Positions 62,015-64,000 of a stretch of 64,000 nt of DNA are shown piece after piece. The position numbers and the translations under genes were made by a program. The notes under the pieces were generated by a model that did no database searches, was not told where the DNA came from, and was given only the letters and a program-made list of their open reading frames with translations. The DNA is from Quillaja saponaria (taxonomy: Eukaryota; Streptophyta; Magnoliopsida; Fabales; Quillajaceae): contig CM055612.1 in the NCBI GenBank assembly GCA_029379385.1, positions 17,670,001 through 17,734,000 of the forward strand, in the 5' to 3' direction. How positions within the stretch are numbered: the stretch's first letter is position 1; each line of letters begins with the position of its first letter.

Positions 62015-62951
62015 GTCATTCACCTGAAAGTGTCAAAATTCTATAGGATAGTGAAAAACATTTCTAAAGCTCTAATCTTTTGACATCTGAATTTGAAGAT
62101 TACCTGAAAGATATTACAAAGAAGTTAAGGAAAATTAAAGGAGTTCTAAATTCTAAAACGTGAATAAGTTAAATACATCTATAAATATAAACCTTTTAGT
62201 ACTTACATGCCCCAAAAACATTTCACCTAGTCAATAAGACTATGAACCCCATTAGATATAATCTGATAATACATAATCAAATTTCATTTTGAATCTCAAA
62301 TTCACCATATCGGAGAAAAGATGATCCAGAGGATCCAAATCCAACAATTTTTAGCTAGAATTATTAGCCTAGCCTTTTGGATTTATGTGATGTGTCATGC
62401 AACATCCACAACCCAAACAGAGATTTTAGCAGAAAATCATAAATGTTAGTACAAGAGTAACAGAGAAACTATGTTTAGGAATGAAACAGCAACAGAATAA
62501 ACCTCATACCCAGAAGAGCCGGAAGAATCTCAAAGTTTATCGATTAGGTAACAGTTTCACAGCATTCACAGTGCTGTACATCACAAATAGACAATTATAC
62601 CAAATAGCAAATGCCAGCATTAAAATAAATAACAAACAATTAATCGAATCTCCCGGTAATGAAAAATCGTACACACCCAATGGAGAAGAGACAGAAATCA
62701 TGCAAAATACGTGATCTGTGGCGGTCTTTTTGAAGAATACGCAAAGGAAAAGAAAAAAGAAGGGCGTGAATGAGAAGGGACAGGTATAGAGTGAAAACCC
62801 AGAATGAAATGAAATGGGGTGGAATTAATTTATGGTTTCATTATCACAGGCCGAGAATCCAGGTGGAAGAGGACCGCCCAAGCAGTAGAATATCGGGAAT
62901 GGAACAACTTCCGATGATTGCAAAGTCAACGGGTTAGAAGGAAACATGGCT

Positions 62952-63113
62952 TCAAGAACAAATGTGAGGGAAGAAAGGCAGATGGGTTTTGATATGAATG
63001 TGGGTTTCAGGTCCGGTTTTGGGATTTGGTGTTGACGAAGAAAACTTTGAGGGGAAGCAAGTCGGCAACCGTAGTCGTGGCGCGCGTTGCAACACGATTG
63101 GGACACCCAGCAT
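62952..63113 (-). other. Possible upstream ORF in the transporter 5' leader
   Basis: A 53-codon ATG-to-TGA frame begins with MLGVPIVLQR. A second short frame (MFPSNPLTLQ, ATG at 62945-62947) ends at 62825. If transcription starts near 63.1-63.2 kb, where CTCTCTCTCC-type sequence lies (about 63150-63162), these would be uORFs before the main start at 62014. A candidate leader donor is GG|GTATGA near 62510. The transcript start is unknown. Confidence 0.3.
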
Positions 63114-63179
63114 CCAGGAACAGAACTGAAGCAGTTACTGACTTCAAATCACTCTCTCTCCTCTGGAAATGAAAAAGTT

Positions 63180-64000
63180 ACATAATAATTTTTTTTTTTA
63201 AATATTAAAATGTCATATTTTTTTCTTTAAAGTATTTTTTTATGTTTTCTTTTACTTTACTAATTGTTTTTTAATATTGATTGATATGTTAATCTCATAT
63301 TTTTAAATTTTAACATATTATTTTTAATAAAAAAAATATTTGACATAACTAAGTTTGAATACTAAATCAAATAAAGTTTATTTTTTCTTATTTTGTGATA
63401 TAAAAATAAAAATGTAAATTTATATGTACGGAAGAGACAAGCTCAAACACTTGAAAATTAGATAATTTATTTGTACATATCTACTCATGAAATTAATTTT
63501 GAAGAAAAATATGGAAGGACAAGATAGAAATATTTTTATTGATTTTTAAATTTTATATTTAATTAAATTTATAAAATTTATGTTATTTAATTTTTAATTC
63601 TACTTAAATAACATAAAATTTAAAAATATTAATATAATGATCAAAGTGGTAAAAAAAATATTTCAGTTTATAAGACTTATTTGAAAATAAAAATTTTAAA
63701 GTATGACTTATTTATTTTATAAATTTATGACTAGGCTTATTTGACTTTAGTGATATTTAGAAACTATTTTCTCTTTGAAAAATTGCTAAATTTTTTAACA
63801 TAATATATTACTATAAAGAAGAAAAAAACTAACCATATAGAAGAAATTTTATGCTTATCTACTATATTTTATCTTTCAAGATTATATCAGTTTTCAATTT
63901 AGTCTTTCAAAAATTTCTTAGTCAATTTTATTCTTCAAAATTTAAAATGACTCAATTAAGTTTTATTTTTCGTTTATGTATTATGAATCAACAAAATAAC
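63180..64000. other. AT-rich sequence upstream of the transporter gene
   Basis: No gene, terminal repeat or array was recognised. It presumably contains distal promoter sequence of the minus-strand transporter gene. Confidence 0.4.

Overview
This is a 64 kb piece of a plant nuclear genome, almost certainly a eudicot. It is strongly AT-rich, has GT-AG introns, and is packed with plant-type Ty1/copia, Ty3/gypsy, LINE, hAT and CACTA sequences. Two host genes can be assembled exon by exon, both on the minus strand. One is a VPS38/UVRAG-like gene (six coding exons, 352 aa, CDS span 13419-48831). The other is a Golgi GDP-sugar transporter of the GONST1/GONST2 group (nine coding exons, 396 aa, CDS span 58553-62014). 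Nothing bacterial, no rRNA or tRNA gene and no CRISPR array was seen.

Layout. 1-506 is the end of a CACTA transposon. 1.1-10.3 kb holds two direct copies of a long LTR-type repeat; one contains a fragment of a lumazine synthase gene next to a possible PPR fragment. 11.3-12.1 kb has a MITE and a minisatellite. 13.4-48.8 kb is the VPS38-like gene. Its third intron is about 27 kb (15381-42417) and is a nested transposon landfill. In order it holds an L1 LINE split by an hAT MITE, a truncated copia, three long gypsy LTRs (two of them head to head), a gypsy internal region split by another hAT MITE, a second copia family, an LTR palindrome, and a minus-strand copia split by a third hAT-like MITE. 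Intron 2 holds an inverted second copy of that third MITE, so exon 3 is flanked by inverted repeats. 49.2-58.5 kb is intergenic and contains a 5'-truncated RTE-type LINE with an exact 16-bp target duplication, a TRIM-like element and a 1.3 kb solo LTR. 58.5-63.1 kb is the transporter gene. The last 0.8 kb is AT-rich with no recognisable feature.

The two genes act in different parts of the endomembrane system and nothing suggests they are co-regulated. The VPS38-like protein is expected in the endosomal PI3-kinase complex. The transporter is expected in Golgi membranes, feeding GDP-sugars to glycosylation. All six VPS38 exons join in frame despite the 27 kb intron, so the insertions seem tolerated. 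The transposon-derived ORFs are nearly all broken by stops, frameshifts, deletions or nested insertions. The freshest insertion judged by coding damage is the RTE LINE (one frameshift and one stop).
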